Shown here piece after piece: positions 32,790 to 45,497 of a stretch of 64,000 nt of DNA (its first letter is position 1; the number at the start of each line of letters is the position of its first letter). The stretch lies in assembly GCF_033568475.1 (NCBI RefSeq), contig NC_133123.1, forward strand, positions 59,403,522 to 59,467,521, given 5' to 3'. The notes below the pieces were generated by a model, which saw only the letters and a list, made by a program, of their open reading frames with translations, searched no databases and was not told the DNA's origin. The position numbers were made by a program, and so were the translations under genes. The stretch comes from Henckelia pumila (lineage: Eukaryota > Streptophyta > Magnoliopsida > Lamiales > Gesneriaceae).

Positions 32790-35637
32790 GTGTTTGCGAT
32801 GACTCAGGATCAGGTGGATCCAGACTCTGTTATCGTCACAGGTTTGTTTAGTATTGCCGATTTACCTGCTAATTTGTTGATAGATACGGGAGTTTCGCAC
32901 TCTTTTATGTCTATTAAATTTTTGATGAAAAAGGGAATTGTTTGGGATAAGTTTGTTTCGGTGTTTAGTGTGTCATTGCCTTCAGGAGAGGAATTGAAGA
33001 GTAACAGTGTGGTAAGAAATTGTAAGATTCAGATGCAGGGTCTAGATTTGTGTGCAGATTTCATTGTTCTGGAGATGACAAAATTTAGTTTGATTTTTGG
33101 GATGGACTGGTTGTCTCAGCATGAGGCCACTATTGACTACAAGCAGAGAACCGTCTCTTTAAAATTTCAGAATGGAGAATCGTTTGTGTTATATGCTGCA
33201 TCTAAGAGGAGTGTGCTGAGTGTGATCTCAGTAGGTAAGGCTTGGAAACTATTGAATATGGGTTGTACAGGTTTTCTAGCAAGCCTAACGGTTGATCAGG
33301 AGATGTAGCGACCGAAACTTGAAGAGGTGGAAGTGGTGAAGGATTTCCCGGAGGTTTTTCCTGATGATGTTGCGGGATTGCCTCCAGTACGAGAAGTTGA
33401 ATTTGGGATAGAGCTGTTACATGGAACTAAGCCAGCTTCAAAATCACCGTACATGTTAGCACCAAATGAGATGAAATAACTGAAAGGTCAGTTGCAAGAG
33501 TTGTTGGATAAGGGGTTCATCTGATCGAGTGTTATCACCATGGGGGTGTACCGGTGTTGTTTGTTAAGAAGAAGGATGAGTCAATGAGATTGTGCATTGA
33601 CTACAAAGAGCTGAATCGAGTTAAAGTGAAGAACAAATATCCCTTGCCAAGGATAGATGATTTTTTGGACCAATTGCAGGGAGCAGTGGTGTTCTATAAG
33701 ATTTATGTGCGATCAGACTACCACCAGTTGAAGGTCAAGGATGAGGAGTGCAGAAGACGGCGTTCAGGACTCTCTACGGCCACTACGAGTTCTTGGTACT
33801 GCCGTTTGGGTTGACCAATGCACCAATAGTGTTCATAGATTGGATGAACATTGTGTACCTTTCTTAGATCAGTTCGTCATCGTCTTCATAGATGACATAA
33901 TGATCTACTCTCGCATTTTGGATGAGCATCGTCAGCACATGTCCACAGTATTGCATATTTTTAAGGAGAATCAGTTGTATGCTAAGTCCAGTAAGTGTAA
34001 ATTTTGGCTTGAGAAAATTGAATTTTTGGGTCATATAGTTTCAGCTAAAGGAATTGAGGTGGATCCGTCTAAGGTGGAAGCAGTTCGGAATTGGATTACT
34101 CTGAAGAATGCTATAGAGATACGGATTTTCTTGGGTTCAGCAGGCTACTAAATGATGTTTATTCACGATTTTTCCAAGATAGATCTACCATTGAAATTTT
34201 TGACCCGAAAAGGTGTGAAGTTCTTGTGGTTAGAGCAGTGTGAGAAAAGCTTCGTAGAGTTGAAGGAGAGATTGATGATAGCACCAGTGATAGCAATTCC
34301 AGAAGACACATGTCATTTTTTGGTTTATACTGATGCTTCTAAGAGTGAATTAGGGGGTTGTTATGATGCAGGATGATAAGGTGATAGTTTATGCATCTCG
34401 ACAGTTGAAGATTCATGAGAAAAACTACCCGACTCATGATCTTGAGTTGACTATAGTTGTATTTGCTTTAAAGCTGTGGAGACACTATTTGTATGGTGAG
34501 AAGTGCCATATTTTCATCGACTACAAGAGCCTAAATTATTTCTTCACTCAGGAGGAGTTGAATATGAGGCATAGACGATGGTTGAAATTGGTTAAGGACT
34601 ACGACTGTGACATTAGCTACCATCCAGGTAAGGCTAATGTAGTAGTAGATGAATTGAGTCACAAGTCTGTGACATAGAACAAGTTGGTAGTTCAACATGA
34701 TTTAAATGCAGATTTTGAACGAATGAAATTGGAGGTATCCGAACTAATGGAGATAGGCACTCTATCAGCCTTAGCAGTAGTTCCAAGTTTTTTTGATAGA
34801 ATTTGAGCAGGCCAAACTTCTGATGAATAGTTGATGGCGTGGAGGAATAGAGATGAGGCTAATGGTGGTACACTGTATACCGTCAAGGATGGAATTGTTC
34901 ATCACAAAGGTAGAATGTGGGTGCCAGCAGTAGACTCACTTAGAGTATAGGTGACGACTAAAGCCCATAGTGTTTCGTATTACCTTCATCCAAGGAGTAA
35001 GAAGATGTATAAGGACATGCAATCCTTATATTGGTGGCAAGGTATGAAGAAGGATATTGTAAGATTTGTGAGTGAATATTTGACATGTCAGCAGGTGAAG
35101 ATTGAGCATCAGAGTCCAGCAAGACTTCTGAAACCATTGCCTATAACCACATAGAATTGAGAAGATGTCACTATGGATTTCGTGGTAGGATTGACAGTTA
35201 CACCGCGAAGGATGAACACGATTTGGGTGATAGTTGACAGGTTAACGAAGTCAGCTCATTTTCTACCAGTCAGGAATAATTTCTCGATGAATTAGTATGC
35301 AGAGCTGTACATTCAAGAAATTTTTAGATTGCATGGAGTTCCAGCGAGAATAGTGACTGGCAGAGATCCTAAGTTCAACTCAAATGTTTCGTGAAGTTTA
35401 CAACGAGGGTTGGGAATGAAGTTAGCTTTTAGCATAACTTTCCACCCTCAGATAGATGGTCAGCAGAATGAGTGATCTAGATACTCGAAGACATGTTGAG
35501 GGCTTGTATGATCGACTTTGGAGAAAATTAGAGTTGAAATTAACTTTAGTGGAGTTCACTTATAACAATAGTTATCAAGGAACTATTGGCATGACTCCGT
35601 ATAAGGCATTGTATGGGAGGAGATGTAGGAATCCCTT
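32790..35637 (+). pseudogene. pol of element A, decayed and truncated by insertion
   Basis: The protease contains LLIDTGVSHSFMS (Asp-Thr-Gly kept) and LIFGMDWLSQHEA. Reverse transcriptase starts near 33310, with [25 protein letters not shown] in pieces at 33580-33650, a frameshift near 33745, and FVIVFIDDIMIYS (IDD catalytic box) at about 33870-33910. RNase H lies at about 34310-34670 ([46 protein letters not shown]). Integrase lies at 34950-35637 (HPRSKKMYKDMQSLYWW, CQQVKIEHQSPA, VIVDRLTKSAHFLPV, NNSYQGTIGMTPYKALYGRR). Multiple stops and frameshifts; not functional. Confidence 0.85.
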
Positions 35638-37571
35638 TGTAAGGGCAGAGATTATTTAATTTTAATTCGAGAATATTTAATTTGATAATTTTGGAGTTTA
35701 AATTTAAATTATAATATTCTTAAATTATTTAGGATTGAAATTGAATTAAAAGATTGCACATGAACTGATTTGCAAATTATGAAGAAATGAGGGGCCAAAG
35801 TGCAAATTCTTGAGTTAGTGACTTTCACATGGAATTTTTATGCATATCAACGTGTATGCATCTCTTCTTCTTCAGAATTCAGCAGAAAAGTTGAAAGCTT
35901 CCATTTTCATATCCAAAATTTCATCTTCAATCTTTAACATCTCAAGATTCGGCCAACCGATTTTTATTCCAAGCATAGTTCTACGATCCTCTCTTTAAGA
36001 TCTTTGATTTGATGTAAGTATTGATGAGATTCAGTAGGTTTCGAAATTATGATGTTGAAGAACTCAGAATTTGTATATATATTCATGTTCTAGAGATTAC
36101 ATGTGTTGATCGAGGAACGGTTGTCGTATGAAATTGTTATGATTTTTCCCAGTTTGTGTTTGAGATTTAAACTTCTTGATTTTGCTGGTTTTTGATGGTT
36201 CTTGATGATTTGAGATGGTTAGGAAGTATATTAGATTGGTGTATTGTTATATTTGTGTTTTGGTTACCGATTGTGATACCATTACGCCACCGGTTTATGA
36301 TTTGAATTCATTTTGATGTCTTGTGATTGAGCTGAGAATTTCTATAGTGTAAGCTGATATTGTTTGCATATGAACACTTCATTTCAGAATTTTATTGAAG
36401 CGTGACGAGCTCGAGAACTTCGACTTCGATTGGTGAATATTTGAACAAGGTTTGAAGTCACTTTTCTTTTGAAGATTGAATGAGGAACTTGAACAGACTT
36501 TTGATGAATGTTTTTTGATGTAATTTGATCAGAGTTGAAGCATTTCAAGAACAAATATTGAAAAGGTATAAGATGACATCGATAGTAATGTGAGAATGAT
36601 GATTCTTGAATTACCCTGCAAAATCACATACTTGTTAGTTTTATGTTCTTGATTTAGAATATGAATTGCTAAATCTATCTCAGGTCAATGGAACTTTGAT
36701 TATGTTGTTTACCTTTGATGTTGTGTCGGATACAAACTATGAAATTCGGATATATCCAAGTCAAGACCGGATACAAATTTTGATACCAAAATCAGATAGG
36801 AATCTTGATGCCGGTATCAGATACAAATCTCGATGACTGAAGTTGGGTTTACGATACCTGTTTTGTATTTAATTTATATCTTGAATCGGATATATGCTTG
36901 ATATTGCATGTTTATGTCGCTTATACTAAAAAAAATTTATTCTCACCGGAGTTATCCGGCTGTTGTCTTGTTTTGTATGTGTGCATGACAACAGATGGGG
37001 CAGGAGCTAGTCAGAGACGACACGGGTAGCTCGAGAGAGAGTCTTAGCCTGTGGAACTCGGGTTGTAGCAGAAGTTACTTATCATAATCTTATCAAACAT
37101 GTTAGAAGAACAAATTCTAGTTTATGGTTTGAAGAACATGATGAATTTTTTTTATAGCTTATCCTTTTTCATGTATTTGGACTAATGGATGATGTAAGAA
37201 ATATATGTACTTATGCTTGTCGTTTGATATCTATATTTGTGCAGCTTTTAGATGAAATTAGCTTGTTATATTTGATCAAACCACACAAGAACTAGTGTCT
37301 GAAGTTTGGAAAAGGAAAACTGAAGAATTTTCTGGGTTTGGGGCTGGAACAGGCGGCGCGCCCAGGCGGTCAGAAACTGCTGCCCGAGCACATCCCTTAT
37401 GCCCAAGTTTCTTCCCGATCATTTTGAGGGAGCGCCTGAGCGGTGGTTTTTGACCACTTGAGCGCACCCCATTTTGAAAAAAAAAAATTCTTGGTTGATT
37501 AAACTTGATTTGAGTTATGTTCAATCATTAATTTCCCTAATATTTGATTAGAACCCCGAGCCCCCACAACA
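35638..37571 (+). repeat. 5' LTR of chromovirus-like element C
   Basis: Starts TGTAAGGGCAGAGATTATTT, which aligns base for base with the LTR at 481 (minus strand), and ends CCCACAACA. 1934 bp. The five bases before it are CCCTT; the matching duplication would be at C's far end, outside the window. Contains two GC-rich imperfect inverted repeats at 37351-37390 and 37430-37470 and a CCGGAGTTATCCGG hairpin near 36949. Confidence 0.85.
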
Positions 37572-37573
37572 GG

Positions 37574-37585
37574 TGGTATCAGAGC
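37574..37585 (+). promoter_or_regulatory. primer binding site of element C
   Basis: TGGTATCAGAGC, 2 nt after the LTR, matches initiator tRNA-Met. Confidence 0.9.
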
Positions 37586-37914
37586 GTAAGTTCCTAAGAC
37601 TGAGATAAAAGTGAGCGAGCGGGGTAGATCGAGTCCTTCTGATTGATTTATTTATTTTTATTGCAAGCATGCTTTATGTTATCGCATGATTATGTGATTA
37701 AGCTGTAACAACATGTGTTATCACTTTAAGAATTACATGCTTACCTGAATATTTTAATTTATTGGAAGCATGTATTGATTGAGAATGAATCAGAACTGAT
37801 TGATGCTCAGAACTCGATCTCTTGAGAACGCATGAGAATGATAATCAGAGAAGGAGGGGCACAGAATTATCGATATGATTTTGTATTGTGCACTAATCTG
37901 TTTGAATATCAGAT

Positions 37915-38279
37915 ATGCCTCCTCGACAAACATTAGTCACTAGACGAACAATGGAAGTTCCATGGCCAGAACAGGCCGAGGTACCACCGACTGTGGCAGA
38001 TCCTTAGAATGCTCAGGGCAGTACATCAAATAATCCTATGGATGCGACTGCAACACCGATGGAAATTTTGTTGAAAAGATTTCAGTCCTTTAAGCCACCG
38101 ACTCTGAAGGGGACTAAGAATTCAGTGGACTGTGAGAACTGGTTAGAGGATATCGATCACCTGTTTGACTCCCTTGATTATTCCAATGATCGTCGAGTCA
38201 TACTTATTACTCATCAAATTCATGAGGTTGCAAAAATTTGGTGGATTTCAACAAATAAAGCATTGGAGAATCGAGGTAC
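37915..38279 (+). pseudogene. gag of element C, 5' part
   Basis: ATG at 37915 (MPPRQTLVTRR). A TAG interrupts near 38006. Then RFQSFKPPTLKGTKNSVDCE, NWLEDIDHLFDSLDY and RRVILITHQIHEVAKIWW match the chromovirus (Tekay/Del-like) gag core. The frame is cut at 38279 by element B and resumes at 61311. Confidence 0.8.
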
Positions 38280-39636
38280 TGATAGTCGTAATTGTGTTGC
38301 ATATTTTGATTTCATTATGTTGTTGTTTTGCATTCAGTTATGTGTATTAATTACGTATTTCAGTTGTATTTCATTTATCGTTTCTTCATTACTTGTTCCC
38401 CGGTTTAATTTATAGGAAGTGGCATTTTGAAGAACAAATGGATAGAATATAGCTCGCTCGATTGGCAGCATTCAACGGATTGAGAGAGGGAATTGAAGCA
38501 GGAAAGACTTCGAGACAGAACTTTGGCCGCTCGATCCGTCAAACTCTACCAATCGAGCGGCCATATGAAGAAAGGAGGATAATTTGGACATATAATTTCT
38601 CGCTCGATCCGTAAAACTTTACGGATCAAGAGAGATGGGCTGTTCGGGAAGATATTTTTAATTTTGGAAACTCTTTTATTTAGGACTTTAGTCTATTATT
38701 AAGGCTTTATTCCATTTTGTTAAGGATTATTATCAAACTTTGAAGAGTAGAGACCACGTATTCCTTGGCGGCTATGTTTTTGTTCTATCTTTTCTTAAGA
38801 TTTCTGCTCTTCTTTTGATTTTTCTTTTGTTTTTCATGAATCGTTGTGGCTAATTTCTAGAACTTGGTTGAGGAAGACAAGCCCTTGATTTTGTTTATTC
38901 GTGAGATTTTGAATTCCATTGTTTAATTTTTATTGAGTATCAAAAGTTGTTTTGATTTATTTCATGCTTGTATGTGAGATTTTTGGATTGATCACCCTAG
39001 GATTTTGCTATACAATCTACTGCTAAATTAGAATTCAAATCCGTAATTATTTGAATCAACTAATTTTCGAAGCAACTACGATTGATATTTTCCGTTTGTG
39101 AATTTATTAAATTGTAGGAACAACAATTGACTAGATTAAATACATCCGTTTGTGTATGTGTTGTCTAGATTCGTCAGTTTCACTAGTTTGCATGCTATCG
39201 TGGATTTAAATCTAATCGCTTGTATTGGGTTAATTTATTCGTAAGGGTTAATTTAGAACGCTTGTGTCTAGTTAACTAGAATTAAGGTGAAACAAGAATT
39301 TAATTTTCAATGATGAATATTTGATAGAATTAATTATTTTTAGGTAATAGATGATCGAATGAATAATTTCAAGGGTGTAGTTGACCGATAACAAGGCTTG
39401 TTTCTCTTCGATTTCTTCATTTTAAATTAATCTTGCATGATATTTGATAGAATTTAATTATTTATTGTTTTTGAATTTTTAGTAGTTAATTTCAAATCAC
39501 AAAACCCCTTTCTTTTATTTTAGAACACATTAAATTTCACTTTTCTCGTGGGAACGATACCTTCTCTCACTACTGCATAATTTTTTTATCTGATTCGAGT
39601 TGGGTAATTTGGGCGTGATACGACTTAGAGCTACCA
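38280..39636 (+). repeat. 5' LTR of element B
   Basis: TGATAGTCGTAATTGTGTTG ... TTAGAGCTACCA. Its three hairpins (38449-38620) are eroded versions of those in the 3' LTR, largely by C-to-T changes such as GATTGG for GATCGG. Confidence 0.9.
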
Positions 39637-39641
39637 AATTT

Positions 39642-39659
39642 TGGCGCCGTTTCCGGGGA
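39642..39659 (+). promoter_or_regulatory. primer binding site of element B
   Basis: TGGCGCCGTTTCCGGGGA, the tRNA-Asp-type site of Athila/Tat elements, 5 nt after the LTR. Confidence 0.9.
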
Positions 39660-39752
39660 AGGGTGTTTAATTTATTGTGTTTTTTTATTTTAAATTTTGT
39701 TTAATCTCACTCTATTTTCTTAGCTCTATTTCTAGTACTTCTTCCGTCGTTC

Positions 39753-41247
39753 ATGCTTTCAGGTGACTCTGAAGAAGAATTCCCATACGACCCGGAGATC
39801 GAAAGAACTTTGCATAGGAGAAGGAGAGAAGTTCGTAAGAGACAGGAAGAGGACGAGATTCGGACTGAAATTTCTGTGGAAGAGATGGCTAAAAACGCAA
39901 ATCTGAGCTTGATACAATTGGGCACTCCTGATCCAAATCAACAGCTTTTATGCATTACTTTTCCTACTTTAGAAAATAATTCTACATTTGAGTTAAATCT
40001 GGACTAATTCATTTACTGCCTTATTTTCATGGTCTCACAGGTGAGGATCCTCACAATCATTTGATGAAATTCCATGTGGTCTGCACGAGCATGAAACCCC
40101 ATGGAGTGACAGAGGAGCAGATCCAACTCAGAGCCTTTCCTTTCTCTTTGAAGACTGCTGCTAAGGATTGGATGTATTACTTACCCTTTGGATCCATCAC
40201 AACCTAGATTGAGATGAAGATGATCTTCCTGGAAAAGTATTTTCCAGCTTCTAGAGCAGCAAATGTCAGGAAGGAAATATATGGGATCAAGCAATTTACA
40301 GGGGAATCACTTCATGAATACTGGGAGCGGTTCAAAAAGCTACGTGTCATTTGTACGCAACATCAGATAAGTGAAAGTTTGTTAATTCAATATTGCTATG
40401 AAGGTTTATTACCTCATGACAGGAGTATGTTAGATGCGGCCAGTGGAAGAGTTTTTGTGGATAAAACTCCAGTACAAGCAAGGAACTTGATCGAGAATAT
40501 AACTCCAATTCTTAGCAATTTGGCACTAACAGAATTGATCATGCACCAAAGAAAAATAACGAGGTAAATGTCTCTTCCATTGAGAAACAATTGATTGAAC
40601 TGACGTCTCTTATGCGTCAAATGGCTGTAGGGAATGGACAAACTGCAAAGGCATGTGGAATTTGCGCTACAGTGGGACACGCTACTAACATGTGTCCCAC
40701 ACTTCAGTAAGAATAAGTTGAACAAGTGAATGCAACTGGCGGATTTCCTGGACCACCACAGCGGAAATATGATCCATATTCCAACACTTACAATCCTGGT
40801 TGGAAGGATCATCCAAATCTTCGATACGAAAATCCTCAGGCGAATCAACCTGGGCCTCAAGCACCACCGCACAATCAAGTTTATAGGCCACCATATCCTC
40901 AACAACAGCAGCGTCCTCAGATTCCAGCACCAGGTGAGTTTCTTGAAAATATAGTTAAGGATCTTGCAACTAATACTCTGAATTTCCAACAGAAAACCCG
41001 AGAAAGCATCCAAAACATGAATAACCATATGGGACAGCTTGCCACCGCAATCAACAAATTGGAAGCACAACATTCCAACGCTTTGCCATCCCAAACAATT
41101 CCGAAACCAAGAGAGAACACAAGTTCCATCACTCTAAGAAATGGTAAGGAATTGAAAGTTAAGGAGAAGGAAATTGATGCTTCGTCCAAGAAGGAGCAAA
41201 ATGAAGAGCCAAAAGTGGAGGATAATGAAGCAACTCAGGAAGAATAA
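39753..41247 (+). pseudogene. gag of element B, decayed
   Basis: Start MLSGDSEEEFPYDPEIERTL at 39753, then a frameshift near 40000. The core then reads HNHLMKFHVVCTSMKPHGVT, AFPFSLKTAAKDWMYYLP, a stop near 40206 (Trp to TAG), FLEKYFPASRAANVRKEI and GESLHEYWERFKKL. The zinc knuckle CGICATVGHATNMC lies at about 40660-40700, followed by a Pro/Gln-rich linker (PYPQQQQRPQIPAPG) and a charged coiled coil to 41247. Confidence 0.85.
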
Positions 41248-44200
41248 CCAAAAGGTAAGTTTCCTCCCCTCTCTGATTACAAGCCTACTGCCCCTTTTCC
41301 CTTAGCACTTAAGGAATCTAGAAAAGATGAAGGGATAAAGGAACTTTATGAAACTTTTTGTAGATGTGAGGTAAAAATTCCATTGCTAGATGCTATTAAG
41401 CAGATACCTTGATATGCAAAGTTTTTGAAGGAATTGTGCCCAGCAAAGAGGAAACAGACATTGAAAGGATGTCAGAAGGTGGAGTTAGGTGAGAATGTAT
41501 CTGCTGTGATCCAAAGAAAATTTCCTGCCAAATGCAAGGATCCAGGTATGTTTTATATCCCATGAACTACATGGAATGTTAGACTGGAAAAGGCCATGTT
41601 AGATCTAGGAGCATCGATCAATGTTATGCCACATTATATTTATGCATCCTTGCAACTTGGTCCTTTGAGTAAAACTGGAATTGTCATACAACTGGATGAT
41701 AGGTCTAATTCATACCCTAGGGGATTAGTGGAAGATGTGATAGTGAAAGTGAATAATTTGGTATTTCCTGCGGATTTTTATGTGCTCGACATGGAAAATG
41801 GTGATCACAATAGTCCTATTCTGTTAGGCAGACCATTCTTGAAAACGTCGATGACTAAAATTGATGTTCATAGTGGCACACTCACTGTGGAATTTGATGG
41901 TGAGGTTGTAAAGTTTAATATTTATGATGACATGAAATTTCCCAATAGTGATGATTGTGTTTATTCTGTTGATATTATGGATTACTTGACACAAGAGTAT
42001 TATGAGCATGCAGAAAAAAACGAGCTAGAGGTGGCTATTATAGCACCCATTCAGCAGGATGATGATGATGGGATTTGTTGCAATAGAGAATTGACTGAAA
42101 TTGTGAACATTCTGAATAGTGCACCTGAGCTACCTCAATCAGGTAATGTTGCCTATTTATCCTTATCAATTTCTAATACTCTACATCATCCATCTGTTTT
42201 GCCGGAACCAATTGTTGAACTAAAAACGCTGCCCAAACATCTTAAGTATGTTTTTCTTGGAGAAGGAGAACCATTGCCAGTTATCATCTCCAATATTTTG
42301 GAGGCCGAACAAGAAGAGAAACTCGTCGTGGTTCTAAAGGAGCACAAGACTGCTATTGGGTGGACCATAGCAGATATCAAGCGAATCAGCCCTTCTACGT
42401 GCATGCATAGGATCTTGATGGAGGAAAGGAGCAAATCCCTCGCTTCAGCCGCAAAGAAAGTTTAACCCACCTATGATGGAGGTGTTCAAGGCTGAAATTC
42501 TCAAACGCCTTGAAGTTGGAGTGATCTACCCAATTTCTGACAGTCAGTGGATCAGCCTTGTCCAAGTGGTTCCCAAGAAAACTAGTATTACTGTGGTAAA
42601 GAACAAGGATGACGAATTGGTCCCCACCCGCATTCAAAATGAGTGAAGGGTTTGTATAGACTATAGGAAGCTAAATAATGCTGGAACCCGAAAGGACTAT
42701 TTTCCTTTTCTTTTTAATGATCAAATGATTGAAAGGTTAGCATGTCATTCTTATTACTGTTTTCTTGATGGATACTCTGGTTATTTTCAGATTGCGATTG
42801 GACCAGAAGATCAGGAGAAGACGACATTCACTTGCCCATTCGGCACCTTCACGTACCGACGTATGCCCTTTGGACTCTGCAATGCACCGGCCATATTCTA
42901 ATGGTGTATGGTTAGTATTTTTTCTGTTTTTATTGATCATATCTTAGAGGTATTTATGGATGATTTTACTGTCTATGGTGATTCATTCAAAAAATATTTA
43001 TCTAACCTTGCTCTTGTCCTAAAGAGGTGTGTCGAAACAAACTTGGTTTTAAATTCTGAAAAATTCCATTTTATGGTTGGACAATGTATTGTTTTGGGTT
43101 ATGTCGTCTCATCTAAGGGTTTGAAGTAGAAAAAGCGAAAATTGATATTATTTAGTCTCTACCTTACCCCGCAAGTGTGCGGGTAGTGTGTCTTTTCTTG
43201 GCCATGCAGGTTTTTACAGGAGATACATTCAGGACTTCGCCAAGATCGCATATACCATGTGAAAACTGTTGCAGGAAGATGCCCCGTTTGAGTTTGATGA
43301 GCCATGAAAAATGTCTTTTGACAAACTTAAGGACTCATTGACATCTGCACCAATCATCCAACCACCGAACTGGAGCAAACCATTTGAGATCATGTGTGAT
43401 GCCAGCGACTATGCTGTAGGAGTGGTGTTGGGATAGAAAGTTGGGAAAGCATCGCATGCTATCTACTACTCTTCGCGTATTCTGAACGATGCCCAAAGGA
43501 ATTATTCTATCACTAAGAAGGAGCTCTTGGCTATAGTGTTTGCTTTAAAAAAATTTTGTTCTTATTTACTTGACGCTAAAGTTGTTGTTTAATCTGATCA
43601 TGCAGCTCTTCGTTTTCTGATGGCGAAGAAGGAGGCGAAGCCAATATTTGTAAGATGTATGCTACTCTTGAGCGAATTTGATGTGGAAATCAATGATAAA
43701 AGGGGAACATAAAATCAAGTAGCTGACCATTTGAGCCGTCTGGTTCATATTGATGAGGAGCTGAGCTTGCGAGAGGAATTTCCTGATGAACAATTATTTT
43801 CGGCGAGCACAGTATTACCCTAGTATGTGCATATTGTGAATTATTTAGTTATTAATGGGTTTCTCTCTAAATTTTCCAAAGCGCAGAAAGATAAGGTTTG
43901 AAGCGATGCTAAGTACTTTGTGTGGGATGACCCATACTTATGAAAACACTGCGCTGATCAAGTCATACGAAGATGTGTCCCTGCAAGAGAGGTAATCCAT
44001 ATTATCAGATTTTGTCACTCATATGCTTGTGGTGGTCACTTTGGAGAAAAAAAAACAGCGAGAAAGGTGTTATATTGTGGATTTTTTTGGCCATCCATAT
44101 TTCGAGACGCTTACGTTTTCTGTAATTCGTGCGCTCAATGCCAGAAGACAGGTAATATATCCTAGCGCAAGGAGATGCCTCAACAACCTATTTTAGTTTG

Positions 44201-45007
44201 TGAAATTTTTGATGTGTGGGGCATCGACTTCATGGGACCCTTTCCCAGTTCATTTGGATTTATATATATTACTTGCTGTGGATTATGTCTCGAAATGGGT
44301 GGAAGCTAAGGCCACCCATACTTACGATTCTAAAGTGGTTGCAGAGTTTATCAAGCATAATATTTTCTCTAGATTTGGGGTTCCAAGAGCCATCATTAGT
44401 GATAGAGGAACACATTTTTGAAACCGAACTGTGGCTAGTTTGCTGAAGAAATATCATGTGACGCACAAGATATCCACTGCATATCATCCACAATCCAATG
44501 GCCAAGCTGAGGTTTCGAATCGAAATATCAAATCTATTCTAGAGAAAATAGTGAATCCTACAAGGAAGGACTGGAGCTTGCGATTGGATGACGCTTGTGG
44601 GCTTACAGAACCACGTTCAAGACGTCGATTGGGATGCCCCATATCGGCTGATTTTTGGAAAACCCTGCCATCTGCCCGTGGAATTGGAGCATAGAGCCTA
44701 TTGGGCTATCAAGAACTTTAACATGCAGATGGATGAGAGTGGCGAGCATCGAAAGTTGCAGTTGCAGGAATTAGAAGAGATCTGCAATGATGCATATGCC
44801 AGTTCCAAGATCTATAAGGAAAAGACAAAGTTCTTCAATGACAAGATGATTTCTAGAAGGGAGTTCGAAGTCGGTCAGAAAGTCCTTCTCTATCAGTCAC
44901 GGCTTCGATTATTCCCAGGTAAGTTGCGTTCTAGATGGATTGACCCGTTTGTTATTACTAATGTATTTTCTCACGGTGCAGTTGAGATTCAAAGCTTGGA
45001 GCCCTAA
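41248..45007 (+). pseudogene. pol of element B, decayed
   Basis: The protease is open at 41596-42465 (MLDLGASINVMPHYIYASL active-site segment, PILLGRPFLKTSMTKIDV). Reverse transcriptase follows at about 42465-43130, with CIDYRKLNNAGTRKDYFP, TCPFGTFTYRRMPFGLCNAP and the catalytic FMDDFTVYG. RNase H is at about 43380-43740 (CDASDYAVGVVLG, QRNYSITKKELLAIVFAL, NQVADHLSRL). Integrase is at about 43980-45007, with the His/Cys zinc part (HSYACGGHFG, CNSCAQCQ), [35 protein letters not shown] and the C-terminal [20 protein letters not shown]. At least ten stops or frameshifts. No chromodomain. Confidence 0.9.
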
Positions 45008-45134
45008 AAAATATTCAAGGTTAATGGACAGCGATTGAAACATTATCATGAAGGGGTCCAAGCCAATGACGGAGAGGACGCGCAAGATCTCACACTCGAT
45101 GATCCGCCAGAAATTGCATAAATCATAGCATGCA

Positions 45135-45182
45135 GTCGAGCTATAGACTGTCAATTTAGCGCTGACTGGGAGACAACCCAGT
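45135..45182 (+). other. post-pol hairpin motif of element B
   Basis: TAGCGCTGACTGGGAGACAA then CCCAGT forms ACTGGG-AGACAA-CCCAGT. The same motif in the 2658-10432 element (6419-6436) reads CTTGGG-AGGCAA-CCCAAG, so the stem is kept although the bases differ. Confidence 0.7.
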
Positions 45183-45287
45183 GTTCTTCGTTTCCTTTCC
45201 CTTATTTTTATTTTCTAGTTCATGTCCATTTCATGTTTTTTTTTTTCGGAAAATAGAAAATTACAAAAAATATTTTTGGTTTTTAAG

Positions 45288-45497
45288 CTCGCTCGATCGG
45301 TCAAGTTTTACCGATCGAGCGATAATTTCTCTGCCTCGAAAGTTTTTTTGGTTTTTATAGCTCTGGAAAGGCAGAATTTTTGCAATCTTTGTCTCGCTCG
45401 ATCGGTCAAGTTTTACCGATCGAGCAAGAATTTCTCTACCTCAAAATTTTTGGTAAACATTTTAGCTCTCTCGATCGGTCACTTTCAACCGATCGAG
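45288..45497. repeat. three perfect hairpins after pol in element B
   Basis: 45288-45321: 13-bp arms TCGCTCGATCGGT and ACCGATCGAGCGA, loop CAAGTTTT. 45396-45425: 11-bp arms, same loop. 45470-45497: 10-bp arms CTCGATCGGT and ACCGATCGAG, loop CACTTTCA. Spacing is about 75-110 bp. They sit between the pol stop and the third ORF, upstream of a CT-rich stretch (45527-45800). Confidence 0.95.

Larger units (their letters stand above)
31568..35637 (+). mobile_element. internal region of gypsy element A (split by element C)
   Basis: Primer site, gag, protease, reverse transcriptase, RNase H and part of integrase in the gypsy order. The sequence stops within the integrase C-terminal part (YGRRCRNP) where C's LTR begins at 35638. 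The rest of A, including any chromodomain and the 3' LTR, should lie beyond element C, outside the window. Confidence 0.85.

Noticed and set aside
35600-35720. Element A fused to a truncated LTR by recombination
   Set aside because: The LTR start aligns base for base with the TGTAACGCCCGG start at 481 when placed at 35638 (TGTAAGGGCAGAG), so this is an ordinary insertion of element C with TG intact.
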